39,927 nt of DNA from NCBI GenBank assembly GCA_024230675.1, contig JAAERE010000393.1:1-39927 (forward strand). Reading direction: 5' to 3'. Positions 25,480 to 34,765 of the stretch are shown here, one piece after another. Below the pieces are notes generated by a model. The model did not search any database. It saw only the letters and a list, made by a program, of their open reading frames with translations, and was not told the DNA's origin. Made by a program: the position numbers and the translations under genes. This stretch comes from a bacterium. Its GTDB lineage: Bacteria > Zixibacteria > MSB-5A5 > GN15 > FEB-12. Each line of letters starts with the position of its first letter. Within the stretch, counting starts at the first letter, position 1.

Positions 25480-26130
25480 CTAGCTAGGGCGCTTTCCCGC
25501 TTCGTTACGTATTTTACTCAATCGCGCCACTTCTTCGGCCTGCAGGCTGGTAATTTCGCCCAATTGGTCGGCCAGGTGAAGTATGTGGGCGCAGTGTTCC
25601 ACCGTTTCATGCCGGTTGCAGGCCTCTTCGAGATCGCAGCCGACCGTCAGCAACCCGTGATTCTGGAGTAAGAAGGCATTATGTTCGTTCACGTACACCT
25701 CCAGCGATTTGGCTACCGCCGCAGTACCCGGCGGAGCATACTCAGTGAGCGCGATCGGTCCTACCGTGACCACTACTTCAGGGAGAACGTCGAACGGCAA
25801 TTCCCGGCCTGCTACGGCGAAAGCGGTGGCGTACGGGGGATGGGCGTGAACGCAAGCCCTGACATCCGGTCTGGCTTCATACACCGAGAGATGCATGGCC
25901 AACTCGGAGGAGGCCTCCAACTCGCCCTTGATCTTGCTCCCCTCTCGATCGACAATCACCATCTCCAGAGGCTCCAGGAGACCTTTGTTGCGACCTGACG
26001 GCGTGACCATGATATGGTCCTCGGTCAACCGCACAGAGATATTGCCATCGGAGCCGGAGATCAACTCACGAGCGGCTAGTCGCCGCCCGACTTTCACTAT
26101 CTCATTTCGGATTGTGGAGTATGAATCCAT
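25480..26130 (-). CDS. Class II aldolase/adducin family protein (fuculose-phosphate aldolase-like)
   Basis: The 216-residue protein starts at the ATG at 26130, matching the family start (MDSYSTIRNEIVKVGRRL); the open frame runs 39 codons further upstream but that part is low-complexity. Zinc ligands His95 and His97 (VHAHPPYATA) and His158 (LQNHGLL), plus Glu76 (SSELAMH), match the FucA active site. SDGNISVR and TPSGRNKG form the phosphate-binding part. Likely substrates are short sugar or methylthioribulose phosphates. It is the first gene of the operon, 18 bp before the PLP-fold gene. Confidence 0.92.
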   Translation of the reverse strand: MDSYSTIRNEIVKVGRRLAARELISGSDGNISVRLTEDHIMVTPSGRNKGLLEPLEMVIVDREGSKIKGELEASSELAMHLSVYEARPDVRACVHAHPPYATAFAVAGRELPFDVLPEVVVTVGPIALTEYAPPGTAAVAKSLEVYVNEHNAFLLQNHGLLTVGCDLEEACNRHETVEHCAHILHLADQLGEITSLQAEEVARLSKIRNEAGKRPS

Positions 26131-26431
26131 ATACGGTACGAAGTTAGGCGGTTGAAGGGGCGAAGTCAAGGTGGCAGGCGGCCGGTTTTGGCCTGTCGGC
26201 TGCCGCTCCGGTTGTTTCGAATTTTGCGCCAAATTCTGTCCAAACATGCCCTCAGTACGATCCCGCGGGGGAGAAAGCGGCCGAACTTAATTCGAGACAA
26301 AAAGAGGGAAAATCTTGCATCTAAACGCCCCCTGTTGCGTTTAACTAGAGGAAACGAGAAAGTCCTACCATTTTGCGTAGAAGCAACTTGACGGACAAGA
26401 AAGAAATCACTATAATTCTAGGCTAAATCGG
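26131..26431. promoter_or_regulatory. Divergent regulatory region with HtrA promoter and operator-like palindromes
   Basis: A near-consensus promoter faces the protease gene: TTGACG (26388-26393), 17 bp, TATAAT (26411-26416). Upstream lie an inverted repeat AAACGC-N8-GCGTTT (26323-26342) and a shorter CTAC-N8-GTAG (near 26366-26381) that could be operators. No clear promoter was found for the leftward operon. No gene is visible. Confidence 0.65.
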
Positions 26432-27937
26432 TTGGTGGAGAAGTTGAAAAATTCCTTAAGTTTTCCCCCGGATAAACAGCGCAGACGGTTGCCCTGGGCC
26501 GCGCTGGTTTCCGCTGCCGTGATTTTCACGGCGCTGGGTATGTTGATTGCGGCCAATTTTGACCTGTCACCTCATTCGGTGGCGCAGGTGCCTACCAATA
26601 TGTCCCAGACCGGGCTGTTCCCCGTGGTCGACCGCGACGGCGTTCAGGAATCCCCGTTTGTTTCGGTAGTGGATCGAGCGGCCGACGCCGTGGTTAACAT
26701 CTCGGCCAAGACCAAAGACACCGAACGTCCGTGGTGGGTCCACGGCAGCGGCTATTCGACCTCGCTGGGTTCGGGCTTTTTCTTTCGAGAGGATGGCTAC
26801 GTCATAACGAACAACCACGTGATCAAAGACGCCGTGGAAATGACGGTCCGGACTTCCTCCGGATACGAGTATGAGGCACGGCTGGTGGGCGCCGATCCCC
26901 AGACCGATCTGGCGGTTATCAAGGTCGACCCCGAAGAGGAGATCTCCGTGATTCCGTTCGGAAGTTCTTCGGATATAAAGGTCGGTGACTGGGCAATTGC
27001 GATCGGGAATCCTTTCCCGCAGCAGGGGCTTGATCGTTCGGTTACAGTTGGCGTTGTGTCGGCCAAGGGTCGCAGCTCGCTGCGGTTTGGTCAAGAGACG
27101 CCCTTCTATCAGAACTATATCCAAACCGACGCTGCGATAAACCCCGGTAATTCCGGCGGTCCGCTGCTAAATCTACGGGGCGAGTGCATCGGCGTAAACG
27201 CTGCAATATCCAGCCCGACCGGATCCTCCGTGGGGATCGGCTTTGCTATCCCGATTGACCTGGCCCGGGCGATAGTGCCGGACCTCATTGCTTCGGGCAA
27301 AGCTACCCGGGGCTGGCTGGGCGTCTGGTTGAGCGATCTCACCGAGCGCCAGGCCAAGAGCCAGGGGCTCGACGCGGTTCGGGGCGTGGTTATTGACTCT
27401 GTTTTTGCCGGCTCTCCGGCAGAGCGGGCCGGTTTCAAGCGCGGCGATGTGGTCGTCAACTTCGACGGACAGGCCGTTGCCAACGCCAGCCAGTTCTCGG
27501 TATTGGTGTCCACGGTTCGGCAAGGCAATGTCGTTCCGGTTGAAGTCTTCCGCGACCGCGACAGGATGACCCTTAAAACGACGGTTGGCGACCGGGATAC
27601 GTTCCTGGCCTCGGCCGAGACTCAGAACCAGTACGTTGAAGATCAGTCGGAGATCTGGCTGGGTATGGAATTGATTGACTATACGCCGGATATTGCCCGC
27701 GAAATAGGCGCTCGGCACATCGAAGGCGTCTATGTAACGCACGTCTTTGTTGGTACACCGGCCGAACGGGCTTCGATAACCACCGGCTCGATTCTGATCA
27801 AGATCGACAACAAGTCGGTGAAGTCGATTCGAGATATTAGGGAACTGGCCGGACAGATCGGGCGTTCCGACCGGAGGATCCCGGTGATCGTTCAGGAGCC
27901 CGACGGCTCTGTGGCCCGGAAAGTACTCCGGTACTAG
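26432..27937 (+). CDS. DegP/HtrA-type serine protease, membrane-anchored, two PDZ domains
   Basis: The protein has up to 501 residues. A non-cleaved N-terminal anchor (PWAALVSAAVIFTALGMLIAA) follows a basic stretch. The protease domain has His129 (TNNHV), Asp159 (TDLAVIK) and Ser241 (GNSGGP), with LGSGFFF before the His. Two PDZ domains follow (GVVIDSVFAGSPAERAGFKRGDVVV; GVYVTHVFVGTPAERASITTGSILI). It is periplasm-facing quality control. Start choice is uncertain: TTG 26432, GTG 26435 and TTG 26444 are all within 13 bases, and the -10 box ends at 26416, so the leader is unusually short. The sigma factor gene follows after 93 bp. Confidence 0.93.
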   Translation: MVEKLKNSLSFPPDKQRRRLPWAALVSAAVIFTALGMLIAANFDLSPHSVAQVPTNMSQTGLFPVVDRDGVQESPFVSVVDRAADAVVNISAKTKDTERPWWVHGSGYSTSLGSGFFFREDGYVITNNHVIKDAVEMTVRTSSGYEYEARLVGADPQTDLAVIKVDPEEEISVIPFGSSSDIKVGDWAIAIGNPFPQQGLDRSVTVGVVSAKGRSSLRFGQETPFYQNYIQTDAAINPGNSGGPLLNLRGECIGVNAAISSPTGSSVGIGFAIPIDLARAIVPDLIASGKATRGWLGVWLSDLTERQAKSQGLDAVRGVVIDSVFAGSPAERAGFKRGDVVVNFDGQAVANASQFSVLVSTVRQGNVVPVEVFRDRDRMTLKTTVGDRDTFLASAETQNQYVEDQSEIWLGMELIDYTPDIAREIGARHIEGVYVTHVFVGTPAERASITTGSILIKIDNKSVKSIRDIRELAGQIGRSDRRIPVIVQEPDGSVARKVLRY

Positions 27938-28030
27938 TGCCCGAGAGAGAAGAAAAAACGCAGACAACAGGCTCCCGCGAGCCGCGACCCATAGATGGAA
28001 CTGTTCTAACGAAGGAGTGAGTCAAAACAA

Positions 28031-28885
28031 GTGGCTAAACAATCCCTAAAGTATCGCGACGAGGATAGGTCGCTCGATCTGTACCTCCGCGAAATCGGGG
28101 AAACTCCGCTCATCAACGCCGAGGAGGAAGTCCGGCTGGCGCGCAAGATCAAGCAGGGCGACAAAAAAGCTCTGGAAAAACTTACTCGTGCCAACCTGCG
28201 CTTCGTGGTCTCGGTGGCCAAACAGTATCAGAATCAAGGTCTCTCCCTGGCTGATTTAATTAACGAGGGCAATATCGGCCTCATCAAGGCAGCCAAGCGG
28301 TTTGACGAGACCCGTGGATTCAAGTTCATCAGTTACGCCGTCTGGTGGATCAGACAGGCTATTCTACAGGCTCTGGCCGAGCAGAGCCGCATCGTGCGTC
28401 TCCCGCTGAACCGGGTAGGCACGCTGCACAAGATCGGGAAAATATCCAGCCGCCTCGAGCAGGGGCTGGGCCGGGTGCCTTCGCCGGAGGAGATAGCCAA
28501 GGAACTGGAACTGTCCGAGGGGGAAGTCGCCGATACGCTGAAGATATCGAATTCGCATTTGTCGCTGGACGCGCCGTTTTCGGTATCTGAGGACAACTCG
28601 CTTATCGACATTCTCGAAGATGAGTTCCAGCCTTCGCCCGACGAAGCTCTCCTGAGCAGTTCGCTTCGGGTCGAGATAGAAAAAGCGCTTGATTCACTGA
28701 CGCCAAGGGAGGCGGAGGTGATCAATCTCTATTTCGGACTCAAGCATGAGAAGGCGCTGACATTGGAGGAAATCGGTGCCAGGTTCTCGCTGACCCGCGA
28801 GCGGGTCCGGCAGATCAAGGAGAAAGCCATTCGTCGTTTGCGGCATGCTTCGCGCAGCCGTTCGTTGAGGGCGTATTTGAATTGA
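28031..28885 (+). CDS. rpoD: Housekeeping-type RNA polymerase sigma factor (RpoD/SigA family)
   Basis: The 284-residue protein has the short form found in FCB bacteria, without region 1.1. Region 1.2 ([14 protein letters not shown]), region 2 with the -10-recognition and melting segment ([28 protein letters not shown]), region 3 ([14 protein letters not shown]...[12 protein letters not shown]) and region 4 with the helix-turn-helix ([30 protein letters not shown]) are all complete. The start is GTG, with AAGGAG 13 bases upstream, a long spacing. A strong terminator follows. A group 2 paralogue cannot be excluded from this window alone. Confidence 0.93.
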   Translation: MAKQSLKYRDEDRSLDLYLREIGETPLINAEEEVRLARKIKQGDKKALEKLTRANLRFVVSVAKQYQNQGLSLADLINEGNIGLIKAAKRFDETRGFKFISYAVWWIRQAILQALAEQSRIVRLPLNRVGTLHKIGKISSRLEQGLGRVPSPEEIAKELELSEGEVADTLKISNSHLSLDAPFSVSEDNSLIDILEDEFQPSPDEALLSSSLRVEIEKALDSLTPREAEVINLYFGLKHEKALTLEEIGARFSLTRERVRQIKEKAIRRLRHASRSRSLRAYLN

Positions 28886-28906
28886 ACCCGGTATTCGAAA
28901 GACCGC

Positions 28907-28937
28907 AAAGCCGCTCCCCTGGGAGCGGCTTTTTTTT
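28907..28937 (+). terminator. Rho-independent terminator after rpoD
   Basis: AAAGCCGCTCCC (28907-28918) pairs with GGGAGCGGCTTT (28921-28932), with a run of eight T residues. The loop is only two bases if fully paired. Confidence 0.93.
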
Positions 28938-28995
28938 GTCCGGTCGGGGCCTATGCACATGTGGCTCAATAATCTGACTTTGGGCAACATTTCTA

Positions 28996-29023
28996 TTGAA
29001 TCTTGGTTGAATTCGACTATATT
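28996..29023 (+). promoter_or_regulatory. Candidate tRNA-Leu promoter
   Basis: TTGAAT (28996-29001), a 16-bp spacer and TATATT (29018-29023), 36 bp upstream of the mature tRNA 5' end. Confidence 0.5.
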
Positions 29024-29059
29024 AGCAGTCGCCTTCAGAGGCGAACCAGCTCTTTTGAT

Positions 29060-29146
29060 GCCGAAGTGGTGAAACAGGTAGACGCGCTGCGTTCAGGGCG
29101 CAGTTCTCGCAAGGGAGTGGGGGTTCGAATCCCCCCTTCGGCACCA
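29060..29146 (+). tRNA. tRNA-Leu (anticodon CAG)
   Basis: The acceptor stem GCCGAAG (29060-29066) pairs with CTTCGGC (29136-29142), followed by A and an encoded CCA. The anticodon stem CTGCG/CGCAG closes the loop TTCAGGG, giving CAG, which reads CUG. A long variable arm (ctcgcaagggag), as in class II tRNAs, and the T arm GGGGGTTCGAATCCCCC complete it. A tyrosine recombinase lies 107 bp downstream, so its 3' end is the probable integration target. Confidence 0.96.
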
Positions 29147-29219
29147 AATTTCCTCATGGCAGACTCAACTCATTACAGTACAATACATTAGAAATGCGTA
29201 CGGCGAAATCGCAAGCCGC

Positions 29220-29239
29220 TGTGACCATATTGTGACCAT
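29220..29239 (+). repeat. Two direct repeats upstream of the integrase
   Basis: TGTGACCAT occurs at 29220-29228 and 29231-29239, an 11-bp period (one helical turn), just before the integrase ribosome binding site. It could be a recombinase arm site or an operator. Confidence 0.45.
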
Positions 29240-29253
29240 CTGGAGACGCTGAT

Positions 29254-30351
29254 ATGGGAGCCTTATACAAGCGAGGGAGAGTCTGGTACATCGATGTTCG
29301 CTACAAGAGCCGTCGTATCAGAAAGGCCGCTGGCCCTTCCAAGAAGATAGCCGAAATGGCGCTCAAAGATGCCGAGGTTCAGATTGCCAAAGACAAGTTT
29401 GGATTCGCCAGGAACGACATTGCCATCGACAAATTCTTCGAGCAATTCCTTGAATACTCTCAGGCACAGCATCGACCGGCGTCTACTGCTCGCTATCGCG
29501 CGGTCATGGATCATTTCCAGGCATTCCTCAAGGACCACCAGAGCGTGACGTTCCTCTCTGAGATCAATGCACAGCTGATTGACCGTTACAAAGTCTACCA
29601 CAAGGGAAACTGGGTCAACGGTAATGGCTATCCGGTAGGCTCAGAGAGCGGTATGACGGACAAGACCCGCAAGGGTGCCCGTGCCTATACTGTCAACTTC
29701 GAGATGGACACACTTCGCCTTATGTTCAACCTCGCCATCAAATGGGACTACCTTGACGTTAATCCCACTAAGGGGGTGGCCAAGCTCAAGGTGGATGACG
29801 CCAAGCCGCCACGGTTTCTGACGGCAGAAGAGAGCCAGCGGCTGCTAGACGCCAGCCCAAAGGAGCAGCAAAGGATATTCTTCACTTTCCTCAGTACCGG
29901 TATGCGCAAGGCCGAGCTTGAAAATCTCCAGTGGCAGGATGTCGATTTGAAGCGTCAGAAGATCAGGATCAAACGCAAGGAAGACTGGAAGCCGAAGACG
30001 GGGGAGAGGGATATTCCTATCAGTGAACCACTCCTGGATGTATTCAGCGAACTGCGAAGCGAGGCCCCGAAAGCTACCGCCGATGACTATGTGTTTCAGG
30101 TCAAGCGTCGCGGCCGCTCACGAAACTGGATGCGTGACCAACTCATCAAGATTGCCACCAAGGCTGATCTCAAAGACCTTACGAAACTCCACACTCTTCG
30201 CCACACGTTCGCCAGCCACCTTGTCATGAGCGGCGTTGACCTGCCAACGGTCAAGAAGCTCATGGGTCACTCTGACATTCAGACCACAATGATCTACGCG
30301 CACTTGGCCCCGGATCACCTCACGGATGCGGTGAATAAGCTGAAATTCTAG
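29254..30351 (+). CDS. Tyrosine recombinase / phage-type integrase
   Basis: The 365-residue protein starts at ATG with GGAG 9 bases upstream. The N-terminal AP2-like arm-binding segment ([20 protein letters not shown]) and SAM-like core-binding domain (about 55-170) precede the catalytic domain. The active-site residues are Arg218 (TGMRKAEL), Lys249 (KTGERDIPI), His313 and Arg316 ([10 protein letters not shown]), His339 (MGHSD) and nucleophile Tyr348. It appears intact. Its position right after tRNA-Leu marks the end of an integrative element. No matching att repeat was found within the window. Confidence 0.95.
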   Translation: MGALYKRGRVWYIDVRYKSRRIRKAAGPSKKIAEMALKDAEVQIAKDKFGFARNDIAIDKFFEQFLEYSQAQHRPASTARYRAVMDHFQAFLKDHQSVTFLSEINAQLIDRYKVYHKGNWVNGNGYPVGSESGMTDKTRKGARAYTVNFEMDTLRLMFNLAIKWDYLDVNPTKGVAKLKVDDAKPPRFLTAEESQRLLDASPKEQQRIFFTFLSTGMRKAELENLQWQDVDLKRQKIRIKRKEDWKPKTGERDIPISEPLLDVFSELRSEAPKATADDYVFQVKRRGRSRNWMRDQLIKIATKADLKDLTKLHTLRHTFASHLVMSGVDLPTVKKLMGHSDIQTTMIYAHLAPDHLTDAVNKLKF

Positions 30352-30472
30352 TCAGCGACGCCCCCCCCACGGGGGAAGCAAAGCGGTTTCCCGGGAGGGT
30401 AAGATGTGGTCCGTCATATAATAGAAGGGACGTGTGAATAGCCCGTCCCCTTTCGTTGAAGCGTATTTGAGA

Positions 30473-33400
30473 CTACTTCAGCAACACCATCTTCCTCGTA
30501 GCAGCAAAGCTGCCAGCAGTCAGACGGTATAAGTACACACCACTGGCATAAGGCGTGGCGTCCCAACTGACCTCCACTACCCCGGGCTCAGCATGACCCT
30601 CAAAGCTCGTGACTGTCTGACCCAGAACATTGAGGATGACCAGTTCGTATTCGCACTCCGTGGGAATGTCAAACGAGAGGGTCGTTACCGGGTTGAACGG
30701 GTTGGGATAGTTCTGGTGCAGCGCAAACTGGGTCGGAAGCAGCCTGGCTTCGACCGGTGTACCATCGTAAGTTGCCATCTCCAGCTTCACGTTCTTGTCT
30801 TCGATGCCACCCAAGAACTCGCCCCGGAACGTCTGTTTCTTTTTCAAGCTGTAGATCAGAACGCGAGTGACGTCGTTTTCAACGTCATAAGCGTACTTCA
30901 TCTCCATGTTCTCAGCCAGCAGGACAGGAGTGATCTGTCCGCCGATCTGGGCATAAGCCGCGCCTATCTCGGTGTCAATCGACAGAAAACCATTGGTCAG
31001 ATCAGCCTTAGCCTCCACCGGTGCCAGTTTGGGATACGGTTGGGCGTCACCGACTACTACCCGAATGAGGTAGACAAGGTCTGCTACAGAAAGCGCGATA
31101 CCGTCTGCGTTGACATCTGAAGCGGCGACGGAGGCGTCCACATGAACATCGAAAGCGCTCAGGCCGTTGATGAAGTAGTTGGTGAACATGACAGCATCAG
31201 CGATCTCAAAGGGTAGACCGTTCGCATTGATGTCGCCCGGCGCATCGATGGAATCAGCGCAGATGGTGTTGACACCGCCGTTCCAGAAGTCAATGAACTG
31301 ACGTGGGGCTGGCTTGTCCGGACCACCACCTGTAAGACATTCCTCCTGAACGCCCGAGAAGGTCGGAAAGCCGGTTGTAAGGTCAGTGATGTCTGTACCC
31401 TCGTATTCATAAACGTGGTCCGAAACGATCAGTGTGTCGCCAGTCACTGACGAGATAGTGTTGTCCCCACAATCACTCCAGAAGAATCGAATCGGAACAT
31501 ATTGACATTCGATGGTGCGGTCGCTGGTGACCAGGAACTTCAGCCTGGACAGTTCAAGTGGATCGATGTCCGGCGGCCCGTAGCATGACGGATGGTTGGC
31601 GCCGTTGTTCGTCTCTGCGATAGCGATTATCTGCAGAAGCCCCGACGGACAGGCGTCGCCGCAGTTAGCGTCGGCACCATGATGATATGAGAAGTACTCC
31701 CAGTCGCAGTCCTCGGGCAATTGACCGGGTTCCGCTCCCACGAAACTCAACGCTGAGGCATCGTAGGCAAGGAGGAAGTCAAACCCGCCCATTGCGACCG
31801 GGTTATTCTCTACTGTAATCGAAACATACTCATGCTGACCCTGAATCGTGTTATAGGTATTCCCGATCTCAATCCTGATAGTATCGTTGCCCTGGTAGAT
31901 CCAATAGTCCTCCACTTCACCGAAGTCAACCCTGCCTGTCGACAGGTGGGTATTAGGTTCTTCGCCGTAGTCCAGACGCCAGCGCGTCCACGTAGAACCC
32001 GCGGGCAGGAGATCCGGCGTCCAGAACGACAGCTTGTATACGCGGCAGGTTAGTGTGTCGGTACTGTCGGCGTTGTGCCACTTGTTCGGGTTGATTTCTA
32101 TCTTGTTGTCGGGGAAGGTGTTCATTAGGCCGTCCCCGAAGCCGCTCTTGGGCGCAATCGCTTCACAGTCGTAGAAGACGGTGTGTTCGGGGACAGCCAC
32201 GTTGAACTCGTGACAATAGGCCTCATCAAGCCAGTCACCGTCATGAGTCCAGTCTATGAAGAGGTTGACAAACAACAGCGAGTCCCGATTGTCATTGAAC
32301 GCATACCGCTCAGCTTTTTCGCCGTTGGTCGAAACGGCTACTATGACGGTGTCGATGATGCAGTCTTCATACGAGCGACCACCAATATCGGAGCCGTCAT
32401 CAAAATCATCCAGATCAGCCAAAGCACAGATTGTGTCACAGCAACCCGGGGGACCCAGATTCGGCACGCCATCTTCGTCTAGAGAGTCATCAGCGTCAAA
32501 CTCGATGCTGACGCGTCTTTCCAAAATGCATGAATCCCCCTCCATGATCTCCCGATAATCTCCAAGCCACTCGTAAATGCCCGCGATTTCATGCCAGGCG
32601 CCGTTGGAGTTTTTGCAGGAAGGGTATTTGCCTTTTTCCCCCTTGACAGGATCGGGGGCATCAGCAAAATCAGGACCTGAGTGGATGTAGTCTTCCACCT
32701 CACCGAAATTCACTGTCCCTGTGGTGGTTTGCGCAGGGTCGTCCTTGTAGCTCAGCCGAAACCGTGACCAGAAGACACCAGCTTTTAAGCCTTTGGGCTT
32801 AGTCACTTCATACTCATTCGACTTCATTACACCGGACCAATCGTCGATCTTTGGCCAATCTTTAGGGTTCAGTTCATCGCTAATATGCGGCCCGCCGTCG
32901 TCCGCCCAATCACCGTTGCAGTTCCAATCAAACCAACCGCGAAGATATACCTTCTTGGTCGGGTATCGGTTACGGTCATAGACGACGTCCACATTATCCA
33001 CCCTGTAATGGAGCACAGAAGCACGCATTTCAACCTTGACCTTTTTTGCTGTACCGGACTCGAAACTCCCGGTAATCTTCACGCCATCGTCGTACGGTAT
33101 GTCCTTATTAACTTGCCTCGAATCGAGCTCGCCGTCAGTGCACTCACCAAGCCATTCCCATAGAAAATCATCGTGAGCGGCGCCACTATTGGCCTTCATT
33201 GATGGATATTTCCCGGGTGTGATTTGAAACGGATCCTTGGCGTCTCCATAGTCCAGGTTTTGCACCCATTGGACAAAATAGATCAGTGCCGGTTTGTTCT
33301 CTTTCCAAGTAGGCTGAATTTCACTCGCAGGTAGATCGAAAGATTCGGGGTCCCATCGTCCTGGTCGTAACTCGATGATGAAAGCAGGAATGTTATACCT

Positions 33401-34765
33401 CTTGTAAGCCCAGTCCGCAAAGCCGCCACTTACAATATACAGATCACTGCTTTGCTGTGCCTTGTAGGTCTTTCCTCCAGCTACTCCTTTTATTAAATTA
33501 ACCATCGAGTCCGCCATTGGCGCAAATACACACTCGTTTGGAGAATTCTTCTTGGTAAGCCCCCACGGGTACATAACTAATTGGGAGTAACTGTGGTAGT
33601 CAATCACCGCAGCGAAAGGCATCAAACTCCTGATGGCTTGCGTCTCTAGTTCAGAAAAGGCATTCGGCCCCCAATAGACCTCGCTGGCTGGATCATCACT
33701 TGTGCCACCTTTAGGTCTCGGGTCGAGGCCCTCGCGGCCGGCAGCGTAGTTACGATTTAGGTCGACACCCTTTGTGTTGTTTTTGTTGTTATGAACGTTA
33801 ACATTGTCTCTTCGGTTCTTACGCCAAAACCTCGCTTCTTTTGCTTTCCTCTGTCCTAGCCCGTTCCATGTGACTCCAGATCGGCTATACTCATGTCCGT
33901 CAGGATTCAGCATGGGCACGATCCAGATCTCTTTGTTGTCGACTATCTCTTTAGCAGTATCATCAGTTGCATACTTCTCAACGAGGTACTTAGCGAAAAG
34001 GAATGGAACTTCCACCGATATCCATTCGCGGGCATGGTGACATCCAATAATCAGGATCTTTGGTTCGGGTCGACCATCTTCATTAGTGTTATTTCCGTCG
34101 GAGATCCTGACCGCCCAGATATCTCTGTTCTCAGCAGTTTTCCCAATAGAAGTGCGAGTGCAAACAGGACTCGCTGCCAATGTAGCCAGATCGTCGGTAA
34201 GACTTAAGTAGTGCTCATCAGCCGTATTATACGAATGGTACTTGGGTTCGCCCCTCTCATATTCGAGTTTTTCACTGTCATAAAGACCCTGTAAAAGGAC
34301 GTCTAAGGTTACACTGTCATACGATATGCCGAGACTGTCGAAGTACAATAGATGCCTATCGTAGCCGATTGCAGAGACTGAATCAGAGTCATAAGTTAGA
34401 ATATCCATTCCAATCGAAATCACCGAATCCCAAAGTGGATGGCTAACACTGATATGGACGGTGACGGCTCGCAATACAAAATCGCTATCCCCTGGCACGA
34501 GGAGTGTATACTGAGAATCGACTAAAAGCGACGAGTCAGCCGATTCTAGGTACAGCAGCATGTAGTCAGGTTCGATCACCCAGGTCTGTCCCCCGGAGTT
34601 CAAAAGAAACTCTCTTTGAATTGAATCAGCGTAGTTGACACGCCACATAATCTGAGCGGTCGTCATTGAGGCAAGGAGAATAATCCCTATTGCAGTCAGG
34701 ATAGGTATAAGTCTGGACGTGTGCCCGCCAATGACAGGCACCGTCAAAGAACGAAAATTCAACAT
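30473..34765 (-). CDS. Secreted multidomain M14 zinc carboxypeptidase with GEVED, cohesin-like, dockerin-like and T9SS domains
   Basis: The 1430-residue protein has an AGGAG ribosome binding site and a signal peptide or anchor ending in TTAQ. The M14 domain (about 178-500) has zinc ligands His244 and Glu247 (HAREW) and His391 (DYHSY), with catalytic Glu465 (IIELRPG), so it should be active. Two repeat units ending in FGEVEDY (about 505-690 and 695-955) are GEVED domains. A cohesin-like domain lies at about 965-1120 (VSITVENNPVAMGGFDFLLAYD), then a dockerin-like pair of calcium loops at about 1178-1245 (GDINANGLPFEIADAVMF; SDVNADGIALSVADLVYL). The C-terminus has NYPNPFNP...LYRL...RKMVLLK, a T9SS/FlgD-like sorting domain. 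The 3' half looks more AT-rich toward the N-terminus coding end than the core genes, consistent with transfer. Confidence 0.93.
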   Translation of the reverse strand: MLNFRSLTVPVIGGHTSRLIPILTAIGIILLASMTTAQIMWRVNYADSIQREFLLNSGGQTWVIEPDYMLLYLESADSSLLVDSQYTLLVPGDSDFVLRAVTVHISVSHPLWDSVISIGMDILTYDSDSVSAIGYDRHLLYFDSLGISYDSVTLDVLLQGLYDSEKLEYERGEPKYHSYNTADEHYLSLTDDLATLAASPVCTRTSIGKTAENRDIWAVRISDGNNTNEDGRPEPKILIIGCHHAREWISVEVPFLFAKYLVEKYATDDTAKEIVDNKEIWIVPMLNPDGHEYSRSGVTWNGLGQRKAKEARFWRKNRRDNVNVHNNKNNTKGVDLNRNYAAGREGLDPRPKGGTSDDPASEVYWGPNAFSELETQAIRSLMPFAAVIDYHSYSQLVMYPWGLTKKNSPNECVFAPMADSMVNLIKGVAGGKTYKAQQSSDLYIVSGGFADWAYKRYNIPAFIIELRPGRWDPESFDLPASEIQPTWKENKPALIYFVQWVQNLDYGDAKDPFQITPGKYPSMKANSGAAHDDFLWEWLGECTDGELDSRQVNKDIPYDDGVKITGSFESGTAKKVKVEMRASVLHYRVDNVDVVYDRNRYPTKKVYLRGWFDWNCNGDWADDGGPHISDELNPKDWPKIDDWSGVMKSNEYEVTKPKGLKAGVFWSRFRLSYKDDPAQTTTGTVNFGEVEDYIHSGPDFADAPDPVKGEKGKYPSCKNSNGAWHEIAGIYEWLGDYREIMEGDSCILERRVSIEFDADDSLDEDGVPNLGPPGCCDTICALADLDDFDDGSDIGGRSYEDCIIDTVIVAVSTNGEKAERYAFNDNRDSLLFVNLFIDWTHDGDWLDEAYCHEFNVAVPEHTVFYDCEAIAPKSGFGDGLMNTFPDNKIEINPNKWHNADSTDTLTCRVYKLSFWTPDLLPAGSTWTRWRLDYGEEPNTHLSTGRVDFGEVEDYWIYQGNDTIRIEIGNTYNTIQGQHEYVSITVENNPVAMGGFDFLLAYDASALSFVGAEPGQLPEDCDWEYFSYHHGADANCGDACPSGLLQIIAIAETNNGANHPSCYGPPDIDPLELSRLKFLVTSDRTIECQYVPIRFFWSDCGDNTISSVTGDTLIVSDHVYEYEGTDITDLTTGFPTFSGVQEECLTGGGPDKPAPRQFIDFWNGGVNTICADSIDAPGDINANGLPFEIADAVMFTNYFINGLSAFDVHVDASVAASDVNADGIALSVADLVYLIRVVVGDAQPYPKLAPVEAKADLTNGFLSIDTEIGAAYAQIGGQITPVLLAENMEMKYAYDVENDVTRVLIYSLKKKQTFRGEFLGGIEDKNVKLEMATYDGTPVEARLLPTQFALHQNYPNPFNPVTTLSFDIPTECEYELVILNVLGQTVTSFEGHAEPGVVEVSWDATPYASGVYLYRLTAGSFAATRKMVLLK

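Noticed and set aside
26567-27967. Several long minus-strand frames opposite the DegP-like protease
   Set aside because: The protease triad and PDZ domains fix the plus strand as coding; no ribosome binding sites or motifs in the antisense frames.
29104-29146. Direct repeat of the tRNA-Leu 3' end as attR inside the window
   Set aside because: I looked for GTTCGAATCC and TTCGGCACC downstream to 39927; only partial short matches by chance (for example near 32460 and 37486).
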